Assembly (NCBI GenBank): GCA_958349325.1
Contig: CATWCP010000017.1
Location: 1 to 20,159, forward strand
From: an uncultured Collinsella sp.
Lineage (GTDB): Bacteria; Actinomycetota; Coriobacteriia; Coriobacteriales; Coriobacteriaceae
DNA: 20,159 bases
Direction: 5' to 3'
Position numbers and translations under genes: made by a program. Positions 9,901 to 16,129 of the stretch are shown here, piece by piece (position 1 is the stretch's first letter; the number at the start of each line of letters is the position of its first letter). The notes under the pieces were generated by a model. That model saw only the letters and a program-made list of their open reading frames with translations. It was not told the origin of the DNA and did not search any database.

Positions 9901-10290
9901 GTCGCCGCCAAGCAGACAGAACATAACGCAAAAGCCGCACTTGATGCCGCTCAGGCAGACCTTGATGCTGCGACGCCCGCCTACACCGCGGCTCTCAACG
10001 GCTACAACGAGGCGAAGGCAAAACGCGTAGCCGCCGAGCAAGCCCTGAAGGACGAGATCGCCCGCCAGGAGCAAGAGGCGGCGAAAGCCGAGCAGGCCAA
10101 GATCACGCAGGCTGCCGCTAAGCCGGTTACTGGAAAGCCGTCTGCCGGCAACGCCAAGGCGGCCGCCAACTCGGCACTTCCCACCACAGGCGACAATGCT
10201 GCGCTCGCCGGTGAGACGTTTGTCATCGGAGGTGTCGTGCTCGTAGCCGCCGGCGTCTTTCTGACTGACAAGAAGCGTCGTCAGGAGTAA
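6955..10290 (+). CDS. LPxTG-anchored coiled-coil surface protein with CAP domain
   Basis: A 1111-residue secreted, cell-wall-anchored protein. The N-terminus carries a long signal peptide with a hydrophobic stretch at about 28-46 and likely cleavage near FSAFA-ND (about 52). Residues about 75-440 and 670-1050 are Ala/Lys/Gln/Glu-rich with heptad-like spacing, giving two long coiled coils. Between them (about 450-650) sits a globular region with CAP/SCP features: NEYRKSVGL, HSDYAG (H539) and ENIA (E556). This order recalls SEC10/PgrA-type surface exclusion proteins and streptococcal adhesins. The C-terminus has the sorting motif LPTTG (1075-1079), a hydrophobic segment and a KKRRQE tail. The ATG at 6955 follows GGGAGA; an in-frame TTG four codons upstream is less likely. 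A stiff stalk displaying a CAP head for adhesion is an inference. The gene lies between two pairs of 59-bp repeats. Confidence 0.92.
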   Translation: MAKYAPKHLEVSGGAEPRPTFSGHKATRLAVTAATTIAMTGSTLLAPFSAFANDASDTTAQDAIMSPLAVHAGEAAGSAVKANAQKIADLQAAIDAAKAAEADAKSDYDTVAAPYTEKQAARDNAQSTYDASVSDNSQAEAAARAEYARQLDESVKAADSASATLKDAQGKLDAAKTDAEDKSKVLDAAKQAAADAQAKLEAAQKAAANATPEEIKVAEQAAADAQAALDQAKAAKAAANSALADAQQAQSAAQSAYDEAAGTLASAQQEKTAADGKVVAAQTAYDSAQADLAAAKAGAEGPEYDAAQAKVDAAQSALDQAKQQQAAAEAGLSQANSDVASKQDALTGAESELEAKKQTVAAAENDVTAAQTKADAARSELTSAKQAHATELEKAKAAQKQVDQAKAEKEQADKALKTAKANQAAADQAVIDAQKAYDTCKAATDKATTAEAQSVIGFYQFIGANDAANIIYRQSDKNPTTIGDKKDGTSLDNAKLSFGKLREINEYRKSVGLSELKVTAEQMAIAQSDSNYSDATKGHSDYAGFENAAWNFSTKENIAHQWVDGEKKIFDDAAAKAGLGNVAPKDAWKTFWSHGTEFGAQGVGFGTVGHYLNIVQPNAKTMGYGINSRGTLWPYVFVLEIDNNYGSYEKEYSIDELENLFDQYQLSLSKASEKLAAAKTDLEQKRSTAASKANAVKVAETLVAQKQEGVDTANSNLAAKNDSVASAAAAVALAEQNLAKANGKVTEAEDQVKAAQSNVATAEQVVNQKRAELKASQEQAAQSQKKVDDAKAETLVKQQALQDAKKELAKYSADVAAAQEKADKAHQTLDEATAAQTSAQSALEKAERDAAAKKQALDTAKDNAEAKAATAEHAASDLTTAKNDFASKKAHADALSNAADNLATAEAAKKEADAAVTEAGVALSTANDAIANAEQAVENSQAASDAAAATLGKLKSINVENGIATGSDANANDTLNALFAKCVAAKQTEHNAKAALDAAQADLDAATPAYTAALNGYNEAKAKRVAAEQALKDEIARQEQEAAKAEQAKITQAAAKPVTGKPSAGNAKAAANSALPTTGDNAALAGETFVIGGVVLVAAGVFLTDKKRRQE

Positions 10291-10350
10291 GGATTTCGGG
10301 AGGACGGCTTCTCCCCCCTCCCACCGCTTCGCAAACCCTGCCCAACATGC

Positions 10351-10391
10351 GCCGGGGCGCCCATCACGCGGGCGCCCCGGCGTTTTACGTT
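10351..10391 (+). terminator. Terminator of the surface-protein gene
   Basis: A perfect 12-bp GC-only stem (GCCGGGGCGCCC at 10351-10362 with 10370-10381) and 7-nt loop are followed by GTTTTACGTT. It lies 60 bp past the stop codon. The T-run is short but the stem is very stable. Confidence 0.85.
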
Positions 10392-10418
10392 GTATGCCCG
10401 GGGCATCTGCTCCGAGAT

Positions 10419-10477
10419 TGTCTCGATCTGTAACATCTAGCAGGAAAAACGGTCCTTAGGTGTTACAGATTGAGACG
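10419..10477. repeat. 59-bp inverted-repeat element R3 (pair R3/R4)
   Basis: Left arm TGTCTCGATCTGTAACA (10419-10435), a 25-nt centre containing AAAAAC, and right arm TGTTACAGATTGAGACG (10461-10477). One arm position would be a G-U pair in RNA. It lies just past the surface-gene terminator. Confidence 0.93.
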
Positions 10478-10498
10478 TTAAGTTGTGACTCGATGTAA

Positions 10499-10557
10499 TG
10501 TCTGGATCTGTAACAGTTACTCGACAAAAACGGGTCTAGTTGTTACAGATTGAGATG
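10499..10557. repeat. 59-bp inverted-repeat element R4 (pair R3/R4)
   Basis: Left arm TGTCTGGATCTGTAACA (10499-10515), a 25-nt centre with AAAAAC and TCTAG, and right arm TGTTACAGATTGAGATG (10541-10557). It starts 80 bp after R3. Confidence 0.92.
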
Positions 10558-10629
10558 ATTGGTTGGGACGGTCCATCGGCCAACCATCCATCCTCATCTG
10601 CAACGAAATCTCATACATTTCTTTCTGTA

Positions 10630-10660
10630 CTGGACACCCCCAGGGGGTATGGGTGTATAG
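10630..10660 (+). promoter_or_regulatory. copA promoter with CsoR-type operator in the spacer
   Basis: ACCCCC-A-GGGGGT (10635-10647) is a perfect GC dyad of the kind bound by copper-responsive CsoR repressors, followed by TATGGG. It sits between a -35-like TGGACA (10630-10635) and a -10 TATAGT (10655-10660) with a long 19-bp spacer, so a bound repressor would block the promoter. A csoR gene lies downstream in the same cluster. Release of CsoR on binding Cu(I) would switch on copA. Confidence 0.8.
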
Positions 10661-10708
10661 TATCGGCAGGTTAACATTTCCGACACTACGTCACAGAAAG
10701 GAGAAGCC

Positions 10709-13048
10709 ATGGCTCAAGATAAGTTTGACGTGGGCGGCATGACGTGCGCCGCGTGCCAAGCGCACGTGGACCGTGCCGTCAGCAAGCTCGACGGCGTCGA
10801 GAGCGTCGCGGTCAATCTGCTCGCCGGCTCTATGCTGGTGGACTACGACCCTGCGCAGGTCTCCCCCGACGATATCTGCACCGCTGTCGATCGCGCTGGC
10901 TACTCGGCCTCGCCCATCAGCACGGGCACCGACGCTGTCCAAAGCGGCAGCTCGCAGGCCAGGTCTGGCGTCACCCATATGGAGTCGCCGACCAAAAAGT
11001 TGGAGGCCGCCGCCTCTGCCATGCGCACCCGCCTCATCGTCTCGATCGTATTCCTTGTCCCACTGTTCTACATAGGCATGGGGCACATGCTCGGCTGGCC
11101 GCTGCCCGGCATCTTCACCGACCACACCCACAGCATGACGCTCGCGCTCACCGAGCTCGTCCTGCTCATTCCCATCGTCTACGTCAACGACGCGTACTTT
11201 ATCAACGGGTTTAAATCACTCGCGCACGGCGCGCCTACTATGGACGCCCTTATTGCCGTGGGCGCCACCGCCTCCATCGCCTGGTCGCTCTACGCCATGT
11301 TCATCATGGCCGACCAATTAGCCGCGGGTCAGGTCCACGAGACCATGATGACGGGCATGGACAATCTGTATTTTGAGAGTGCGGGCACGATCCTGTCGCT
11401 GGTCACCGTGGGCAAATACCTCGAGACGCGCAGCAAGTCCAAGACCGGCGGCACCATCGAGGCGCTGATCGACCTGGCGCCCAAGACCGCGACCGTCGTG
11501 GCAGAGGACGGCAGCGAGGCCACCGTCGACGTCGACAGTATCCTTCCCGGCCAGGTCCTGCGCGTGCGCCCCGGCGAGTCCATCCCCGTCGATGGCGTGG
11601 TGCTCGAGGGCAGCTCGGCCGTGGACGAGAGCGCGCTGACCGGCGAGTCCATCCCCGTGGAAAAGACCGCCGGCGACACCGTCAACGCCGCCACTGTCAA
11701 CCGCACCGGCTCGTTTACCTTCCGCGCCACACGCGTGGGCGCCGACACGTCGCTCGCCAAGATTGTCCAGCTCGTCGAGGACGCCAACGCCACCAAGGCA
11801 CCCATCGCCCGCATGGCCGACAAGGTCGCCGGCGTGTTCGTGCCCGTGGTGTTTGTAATCTCTGCCGTAACTTTTGTGGCGTGGATGGCGCTGACCGGAA
11901 GCATCAACGAAGCGCTTACCTCCGCCGTCGCCGTGCTGGTGATCAGCTGCCCGTGTGCGCTGGGCCTGGCCACGCCCGTCGCTATTATGGTCGGCACCGG
12001 CAAGGGCGCCGAGACAGGCATTCTCTTTAAGAGCGCCGAGGCGCTGGAGAACCTGCGCAGCGTGGGCACCGTGGTGCTCGACAAGACGGGCACCGTCACC
12101 CGCGGCAAGCCTGCCGTGACCGATATCGTGGTAGCCACGCGCGCTGACGGCTCGCCCGCCATGAGCGAAAAGGCGCTGCTCAAGTTGGCCGCCGCGCTGG
12201 AACGCTCAAGCGAGCACCCGCTGGCCGAGGCGATTATGGCCGAGTGCGAGGCGCGCGGAATCGTCGCACGCATGGTCGAGGACTTTACCGCCGTGCCCGG
12301 GCGAGGCGTTACGGCACGCGAGGGGCAGAATGTCATCGCCGCCGGCAACGTGCGTCTGATGGACGAGCTGGGCGTGAAGGTTCCCGCCGGCCTTGCCGAA
12401 CAGTTCGCGGCCGAGGGCAAGACGCCGCTGTTCTTTGCCAAGAACAGCGAGCTTGTCGGCACCATCGCCGTGGCGGACGAGGTCAAGGAGACGAGCGCCG
12501 GGGCCATCGCCGCACTGCGCTCGCTTGGCGTCGACGTGCGCATGCTCACCGGCGACAACCGCGTGACAGCCGAAGCGATCGCCCGCCGCGTGGGACTGAG
12601 CAGCGAGCAGGTCATCGCCGACGTCCTCCCCGCCGACAAGGAACGCCACGTGCGCGAGCTGCAGGATGCGGGCAGCAAGGTCGCCATGGTGGGCGACGGC
12701 ATCAACGACTCCCCCGCCCTGGCGCGCGCCGACGTGGGCCTTGCCATCGGTACCGGCGCCGACATCGCCAAGGAGGGCGCCGACGTGGTACTCATGCGCA
12801 GTGACCTCATGGACGTCGCCCGCGCCATCGAGCTTTCGCGCGCCACGATCCGCAACATCAAGCAGGACCTGTTCTGGGCACTGTTCTACAACGGCATCGG
12901 CATTCCGCTCGCCGCGGGCGTGTTCTTCCCCCTCACGGGCTGGCAACTCTCGCCGATGTTTGGCGCCGCGGCCATGAGCCTGTCGAGCGTCTGCGTCGTG
13001 TCCAATGCCCTGCGCTTAAAATCCTTTATGCCTAAAGTGGCAAAATAG
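10709..13048 (+). CDS. copA: Copper-exporting P1B-type ATPase
   Basis: A 779-residue membrane pump that uses ATP to export Cu(I). There is one N-terminal heavy-metal-associated domain (1-70) with the metal site GMTCAAC (C13, C16). The transmembrane metal site CPC is at 414-416, the phosphorylated Asp is in DKTGT (D458), the ATP-binding SEHPLAEA motif has H503, and the hinge motif GDGIND is at 662-667. The final helices carry FYNGIGIPLAAG and MSLSSV, the YN and MxxSS signature of Cu(I)-transporting ATPases, which separates it from Zn/Cd pumps. The start is preceded by AAAGGAG. It is first in the copA-copZ-csoR cluster and is likely repressed by CsoR at the upstream dyad. Assignment is very sure. 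Confidence 0.96.
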   Translation: MAQDKFDVGGMTCAACQAHVDRAVSKLDGVESVAVNLLAGSMLVDYDPAQVSPDDICTAVDRAGYSASPISTGTDAVQSGSSQARSGVTHMESPTKKLEAAASAMRTRLIVSIVFLVPLFYIGMGHMLGWPLPGIFTDHTHSMTLALTELVLLIPIVYVNDAYFINGFKSLAHGAPTMDALIAVGATASIAWSLYAMFIMADQLAAGQVHETMMTGMDNLYFESAGTILSLVTVGKYLETRSKSKTGGTIEALIDLAPKTATVVAEDGSEATVDVDSILPGQVLRVRPGESIPVDGVVLEGSSAVDESALTGESIPVEKTAGDTVNAATVNRTGSFTFRATRVGADTSLAKIVQLVEDANATKAPIARMADKVAGVFVPVVFVISAVTFVAWMALTGSINEALTSAVAVLVISCPCALGLATPVAIMVGTGKGAETGILFKSAEALENLRSVGTVVLDKTGTVTRGKPAVTDIVVATRADGSPAMSEKALLKLAAALERSSEHPLAEAIMAECEARGIVARMVEDFTAVPGRGVTAREGQNVIAAGNVRLMDELGVKVPAGLAEQFAAEGKTPLFFAKNSELVGTIAVADEVKETSAGAIAALRSLGVDVRMLTGDNRVTAEAIARRVGLSSEQVIADVLPADKERHVRELQDAGSKVAMVGDGINDSPALARADVGLAIGTGADIAKEGADVVLMRSDLMDVARAIELSRATIRNIKQDLFWALFYNGIGIPLAAGVFFPLTGWQLSPMFGAAAMSLSSVCVVSNALRLKSFMPKVAK

Positions 13049-13076
13049 GATCACTATTACGTTCATTTAGAACGGG

Positions 13077-13170
13077 TTTTCCAGGTACCCGAGATTGACC
13101 TGAAAGAGGAGCGACGCGTACTTTGGTACGCGAGCGACGGTTTGAAGGTCAAGGTCGGGTGCCTGGGAAA
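13077..13170. ncRNA. Long structured hairpin between copA and copZ
   Basis: Two imperfect arms (13077-13105 and 13141-13170) pair over about 28 bp: TTTTCCAGG with CCTGGGAAA, then ACCCGA with TCGGGT, then TTGACCT with AGGTCAA. The apical region contains a second perfect hairpin, CGCGTAC-tttg-GTACGCG (13115-13132), flanked by GAGCGAC-like sequence on both sides. It fills the copA-copZ gap and ends 26 bp before the copZ start. It may be a processed or regulatory intercistronic RNA, or a repetitive REP-like element that happens to lie here. No known riboswitch was recognised. Confidence 0.6.
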
Positions 13171-13195
13171 GCCGACACAACAGAGAGGAATACCC

Positions 13196-13417
13196 ATGCG
13201 TTACACGATCAAGACTTCCGGCCTTATGTGCGGCCACTGCGATGCCACCGTCGAGACGGCGCTGCTCAACGTGGCCGGCGTGACCGACGCCGACGCCGAT
13301 CACGAGACCCAGACCGTCCAGGTTGAGTGCGCCGACACCGTAACCGCCGAGCAACTCGCCGCCGCTGTCGAGGCCGCGGGCGAGAAATTCCACGCCCTGT
13401 CTGTGACCGCCGCGTAG
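13196..13417 (+). CDS. copZ: Copper chaperone, heavy-metal-associated domain protein
   Basis: A 73-residue protein made of a single heavy-metal-associated domain. The Cu(I)-binding motif is MCGHC (Cys 11 and Cys 14), after the first beta strand MRYTIKTSGL. Proteins of this type carry Cu(I) in the cytoplasm and deliver it to the CopA pump or to the CsoR repressor. The ATG at 13196 follows AGAGAGGAA; an in-frame upstream start at 13142 lies inside the hairpin and adds residues that are not part of the domain. It sits 147 bp after copA and 44 bp before csoR, which fits one copper-resistance unit. The small length is normal for the family. Confidence 0.9.
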   Translation: MRYTIKTSGLMCGHCDATVETALLNVAGVTDADADHETQTVQVECADTVTAEQLAAAVEAAGEKFHALSVTAA

Positions 13418-13461
13418 CGACCTGAACGCACCCCTCCCCCGACCAGAAACGAGGACCCGCC

Positions 13462-13734
13462 ATGATGGCAGACCATAAATCGGTGACCCGTATGCTCAAG
13501 ACGGCACGCGGACAGATCGACGGCATCCTGCGAATGGTCGAGGAGGACCGTTACTGCGTCGACATCTCCACGCAGCTCATGGCAACACAGGCGCTCCTCG
13601 CGCGCATTAACGCCGACGTGCTCAAGGCGCATGTCGAGGGCTGCGTGACTTCGGCAATCGAATCGGGCGACGAAGACCTCAAAGCCGCCAAGCTCGCCGA
13701 AATCGAACGCGTCGTCGACAAGCTCTCCAAGTAA
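13462..13734 (+). CDS. csoR: CsoR-family copper-sensing transcriptional repressor
   Basis: A 90-residue all-helical DNA-binding repressor of the CsoR/RcnR family. The Cu(I) ligand set Cys-His-Cys is complete: C32 (RYCVD), H57 and C61 (KAHVEGC), with the same 25- and 4-residue spacing as the mycobacterial CsoR. The N-terminal RMLKTARGQIDGI matches the conserved first helix. The protein should bind the GC dyad before copA and be released on copper binding. Two adjacent ATG codons (13462 and 13465) are possible starts; the weak ribosome site GAGGA favours neither clearly. It is last in the copper cluster and would be co-expressed with copA, giving self-limiting control. Confidence 0.95.
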   Translation: MMADHKSVTRMLKTARGQIDGILRMVEEDRYCVDISTQLMATQALLARINADVLKAHVEGCVTSAIESGDEDLKAAKLAEIERVVDKLSK

Positions 13735-13744
13735 TAGGGGCATT

Positions 13745-13825
13745 GGGGACAGATTTCTTTGCACCGTCTTGGTATTCCGGGGACAGGTATGTTTGCACCA
13801 CATTGGTGCAGATTAACCTGTCCCC
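13745..13825. repeat. GGGGACA REP-like element, one half copy plus one hairpin
   Basis: GGGGACAGATTTCTTTGCACC (first bases 13745-13764) is a half unit. Thirty-four bases on, a related unit forms a symmetric hairpin: GGGGACAGGT (13779-13788) and TGCACC (13794-13799) pair with GGTGCA (13805-13810) and ACCTGTCCCC (13816-13825), with two 5-nt internal loops and a 5-nt apical loop. It lies between csoR and the next gene. GGGGACAG hairpins are known as REP sequences linked with Y1 (RAYT) transposases in other bacteria; no such gene is in this window. Confidence 0.8.
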
Positions 13826-13880
13826 CTTGCTCTAAATCGGGTATAAAGGCGTGCAGCATATCGAACGAAAGGCAATTTGC

Positions 13881-14354
13881 ATGAATGACTTTATGAAGGG
13901 TCGCAATGGTGCCGATGAACTCACCATCGTGATGGGTTTTGCCGGCATCGTCATCGCGATGATCGGATCGATAGCCCGCATCCAGTGGCTCAGCTGGATT
14001 GCCATCGCCGTAATCGTGATTGGCGTGCTGCGCGGCCTGTCCAAAAATATCGACGCACGTCACAAGGAGAACGAGGCCTTTGTCGCCGCGACTGCAAACG
14101 TACCCGGCTTGGGCAAGTTTGTAGCTAGCTTGGGCGGCGGAGCTGCAGCGGCCAACGCCTCGCGCGCAGCCGGTACTAGCAAGGAAGACTTTGAACGTGC
14201 CAAGCGCACAGCCAAGAAGATGTGGAAGGGCCGCAAGACCACGGCCTATCTTAAGTGCCCCAACTGCGGCCAGATGCTCTCCGTTCCCAAGGGCAAAGGC
14301 AAGATCCGCGTCACCTGCCCCAAGTGCCATGCCAAGATGGAGACGCGCTCATAG
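13881..14354 (+). CDS. Small membrane protein with C-terminal zinc ribbon
   Basis: A 157-residue protein of unknown function. Two hydrophobic helices (about 15-32 and 36-52) form a membrane hairpin. A basic linker (about 55-122) containing a Gly/Ala-rich stretch leads to a C-terminal zinc ribbon with CPNC (126-129) and CPKC (146-149), a four-Cys metal site expected in the cytoplasm. Such ribbons may bind zinc structurally or contact nucleic acid or protein. The ATG at 13881 follows GAAAGG at 8 nt; an in-frame start ten codons upstream is less supported. The gene is not obviously linked to the copper cluster, being separated by the REP-like element. It ends at a bidirectional terminator. Confidence 0.82.
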   Translation: MNDFMKGRNGADELTIVMGFAGIVIAMIGSIARIQWLSWIAIAVIVIGVLRGLSKNIDARHKENEAFVAATANVPGLGKFVASLGGGAAAANASRAAGTSKEDFERAKRTAKKMWKGRKTTAYLKCPNCGQMLSVPKGKGKIRVTCPKCHAKMETRS

Positions 14355-14375
14355 CTGCCATACTATGGGACAAAT

Positions 14376-14412
14376 AAAAGCCGAGGCCTCGCACTGGGAC
14401 CTCGGCTTTTTC
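14376..14412. terminator. Bidirectional terminator between convergent genes
   Basis: AAAAGCCGAGG (14376-14386) pairs with CCTCGGCTTTT (14400-14410) around a 13-nt loop. T-runs are present on both strands, so it can end both the zinc-ribbon gene (plus) and the amidohydrolase gene (minus). Confidence 0.9.
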
Positions 14413-14461
14413 TGATTATGACAAAAGGATTGTCCCTTTGTCGCATCGCCATATCGCGCGC

Positions 14462-15832
14462 TTACGCCACGCCATCGCGGGCAAGCTCCTCGGCCAACGC
14501 CTCGGCAGGCATGGCCATAATCGCGTCGAGCTCGGCGTCCACCTCGGGAATACGCTTCACCTTGAGCTTGCGCACCAGATCACCGCGACACATCACGTGC
14601 GTCGGATCACGCAGTGCGCACAGGTCATCGAGCGGGTTCTCGCGCGTCACCAGAATATCGGCGGCCTTGCCACACTCGATTGTGCCGGTCTCGCCGCCCA
14701 GCCCCAGCAGCTCGGCATTGACCTGCGTGGCCGTATGCAGCGCGAAAGCGTTGCCCACGCCCACGTACTTGGCAAAATAGGCCACCTCACGCCACATGTC
14801 GTACTGCGTCACGAACGGGCAGCTCGAGTCCGTGCCAAGGCCCACCTTAACGCCAGCTTCCAGTGCGGCACGGGCGCTCTCGATGATGCCCGAGCACACG
14901 ATGTCACCGTTCTTCTTTTGTGTATCGGTCGAATGGGTCTTTTCCGGGTCGAGCAATACAAACGGCAGCGCCGGGCTGATAGTGCAGGTAACGCTGGGCG
15001 CACGCCCCTCGAGCTGCGTGCCCGCGGCGCCGCGGTACAGTTCCAAGATCTCGGGAGTCATCGGGGCACCGTGCTCGATCGTATCGACGCCGGCCTCAAG
15101 CGCGGCCTTCACGCCTTCGGTGCTCTCGACATGAGCCATAACCGGCAGGCCCACCTCGTGCGCCGCCTTGCACGCCGCCGCGGCAACCTCGACCGGCATA
15201 CGCAGCACACCCGGCTCGCCCACCTCGGTCGCATCGAATACGCCGCCCGTCACGAACAACTTGATGACGTCGGCACCGCGCGCATACAGGTCGCGCACCT
15301 GTTCGGCTGCCTCGGCGGGACTGTTGGCCACCTGGGCGAACAAACCCGCACCATGGCCGACCGGCACCGTGACACCCGTTCCCGGCGCCACCAGGCGAGG
15401 ACCTTGATACTTGCCGGCATCGATAGCATCGCGCACGGCAAGATCGGCAAACAGCGGGTCGCCCGCGCCGCGCACCGTGGTCACGCCACTTGCCAGTTGT
15501 TGTTGGGCGCTGCCCTTAAGAATATGGCGCACGATGGCGCGCCCCACGGGATTATCGAGCTTCTTCATCAGCGCGCCCGCATCGCCCGCCGAAACCGGCT
15601 TGCCCGAACCGCACAGATGCACATGCATATTGATGAGGCCTGGCATGAGATACGCACCTGCCAGGTCGATAACCTCGGCACCCGCAGGCGCCTGCGCCAC
15701 AGCACTCGGCCCCATCCACGTGATGACACCGCGCTCAACGGCCACGGCCATATCGGGCTGCGGCTCCATATGTTTCGAGCCATCCAGGACGGTCGCATTG
15801 ATAAACAACGTGGAACGATCGGCAGACGCCAT
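14462..15832 (-). CDS. Metal-dependent amidohydrolase family protein
   Basis: A 456-residue cytoplasmic hydrolase of the amidohydrolase superfamily, in the imidazolonepropionase/Xaa-Pro dipeptidase-like group. It shows the metal-site set: HVH (H70, H72) after LMPGLINM, a lysine in GADVIKLFVTGG (K191) that is probably carboxylated, H234 in MAHVES, H254 in TIEHG and D335 in GLGTDS. The C-terminal GKAADILV closes the beta-sandwich typical of these enzymes. Members hydrolyse cyclic amides, dipeptides or esters; the substrate cannot be told here. The start at 15832 is chosen because GGGGGAGGAG lies eight bases before it; an in-frame ATG 11 codons upstream has a poor site. It stands alone, with the R5/R6 repeat pair upstream. 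Superfamily sure, substrate unknown. Confidence 0.92.
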   Translation of the reverse strand: MASADRSTLFINATVLDGSKHMEPQPDMAVAVERGVITWMGPSAVAQAPAGAEVIDLAGAYLMPGLINMHVHLCGSGKPVSAGDAGALMKKLDNPVGRAIVRHILKGSAQQQLASGVTTVRGAGDPLFADLAVRDAIDAGKYQGPRLVAPGTGVTVPVGHGAGLFAQVANSPAEAAEQVRDLYARGADVIKLFVTGGVFDATEVGEPGVLRMPVEVAAAACKAAHEVGLPVMAHVESTEGVKAALEAGVDTIEHGAPMTPEILELYRGAAGTQLEGRAPSVTCTISPALPFVLLDPEKTHSTDTQKKNGDIVCSGIIESARAALEAGVKVGLGTDSSCPFVTQYDMWREVAYFAKYVGVGNAFALHTATQVNAELLGLGGETGTIECGKAADILVTRENPLDDLCALRDPTHVMCRGDLVRKLKVKRIPEVDAELDAIMAMPAEALAEELARDGVA

Positions 15833-15982
15833 ATCGAGCTCCTCCCCCTCAGAAAACTTGAACATCTGTCCATTATTATCCAGCGCGGCAGGATTGCTGC
15901 GGACATATCGGTTAACGGAGGGAAGAGGGGATGTGGGGGGGACGGAATACGTTGCAGCCCCACCCCAGCAACATCAGGGGAA

Positions 15983-16041
15983 TGTCTCGATCTGTAACAG
16001 GTACAGGGTTATTGGGCCCCTTGATGTTACAGATCAAGACA
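15983..16041. repeat. 59-bp inverted-repeat element R5 (pair R5/R6)
   Basis: Left arm TGTCTCGATCTGTAACA (15983-15999), a 25-nt centre and right arm TGTTACAGATCAAGACA (16025-16041) with one arm mismatch. It lies between the amidohydrolase start and R6. Confidence 0.93.
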
Positions 16042-16063
16042 TTCGGTCGACGTTTCACCGGTT

Positions 16064-16122
16064 TGTCTCGATCTGTAACAATTACGAACTCAAACAACTT
16101 CTAAACGTTACAGATCGAGACA
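16064..16122. repeat. 59-bp inverted-repeat element R6 (pair R5/R6)
   Basis: Left arm TGTCTCGATCTGTAACA (16064-16080), a 25-nt centre and right arm CGTTACAGATCGAGACA (16106-16122). It starts 81 bp after R5 and ends only seven bases from the stop codon of the nuclease-like gene, so it would be transcribed as that gene's 3' end. Confidence 0.94.
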
Positions 16123-16129
16123 AAACCTC

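Noticed and set aside
10419..10557. The 59-bp element pairs considered as CRISPR repeats and spacers
   Set aside because: The arms are inverted, not direct, repeats; there are only two units per locus, and no cas gene is present.
11329..12861. A 510-codon minus-strand frame opposite copA
   Set aside because: Ser/Thr/Ala-rich antisense translation with no domain; copA is unambiguous.
16064..16122. The 59-bp elements considered as integron attC sites (CTGTAAC...GTTACAG ends)
   Set aside because: The core does not fit the RYYYAAC/GTTRRRY pattern, the symmetric arms extend outward from it, and no integrase is visible.
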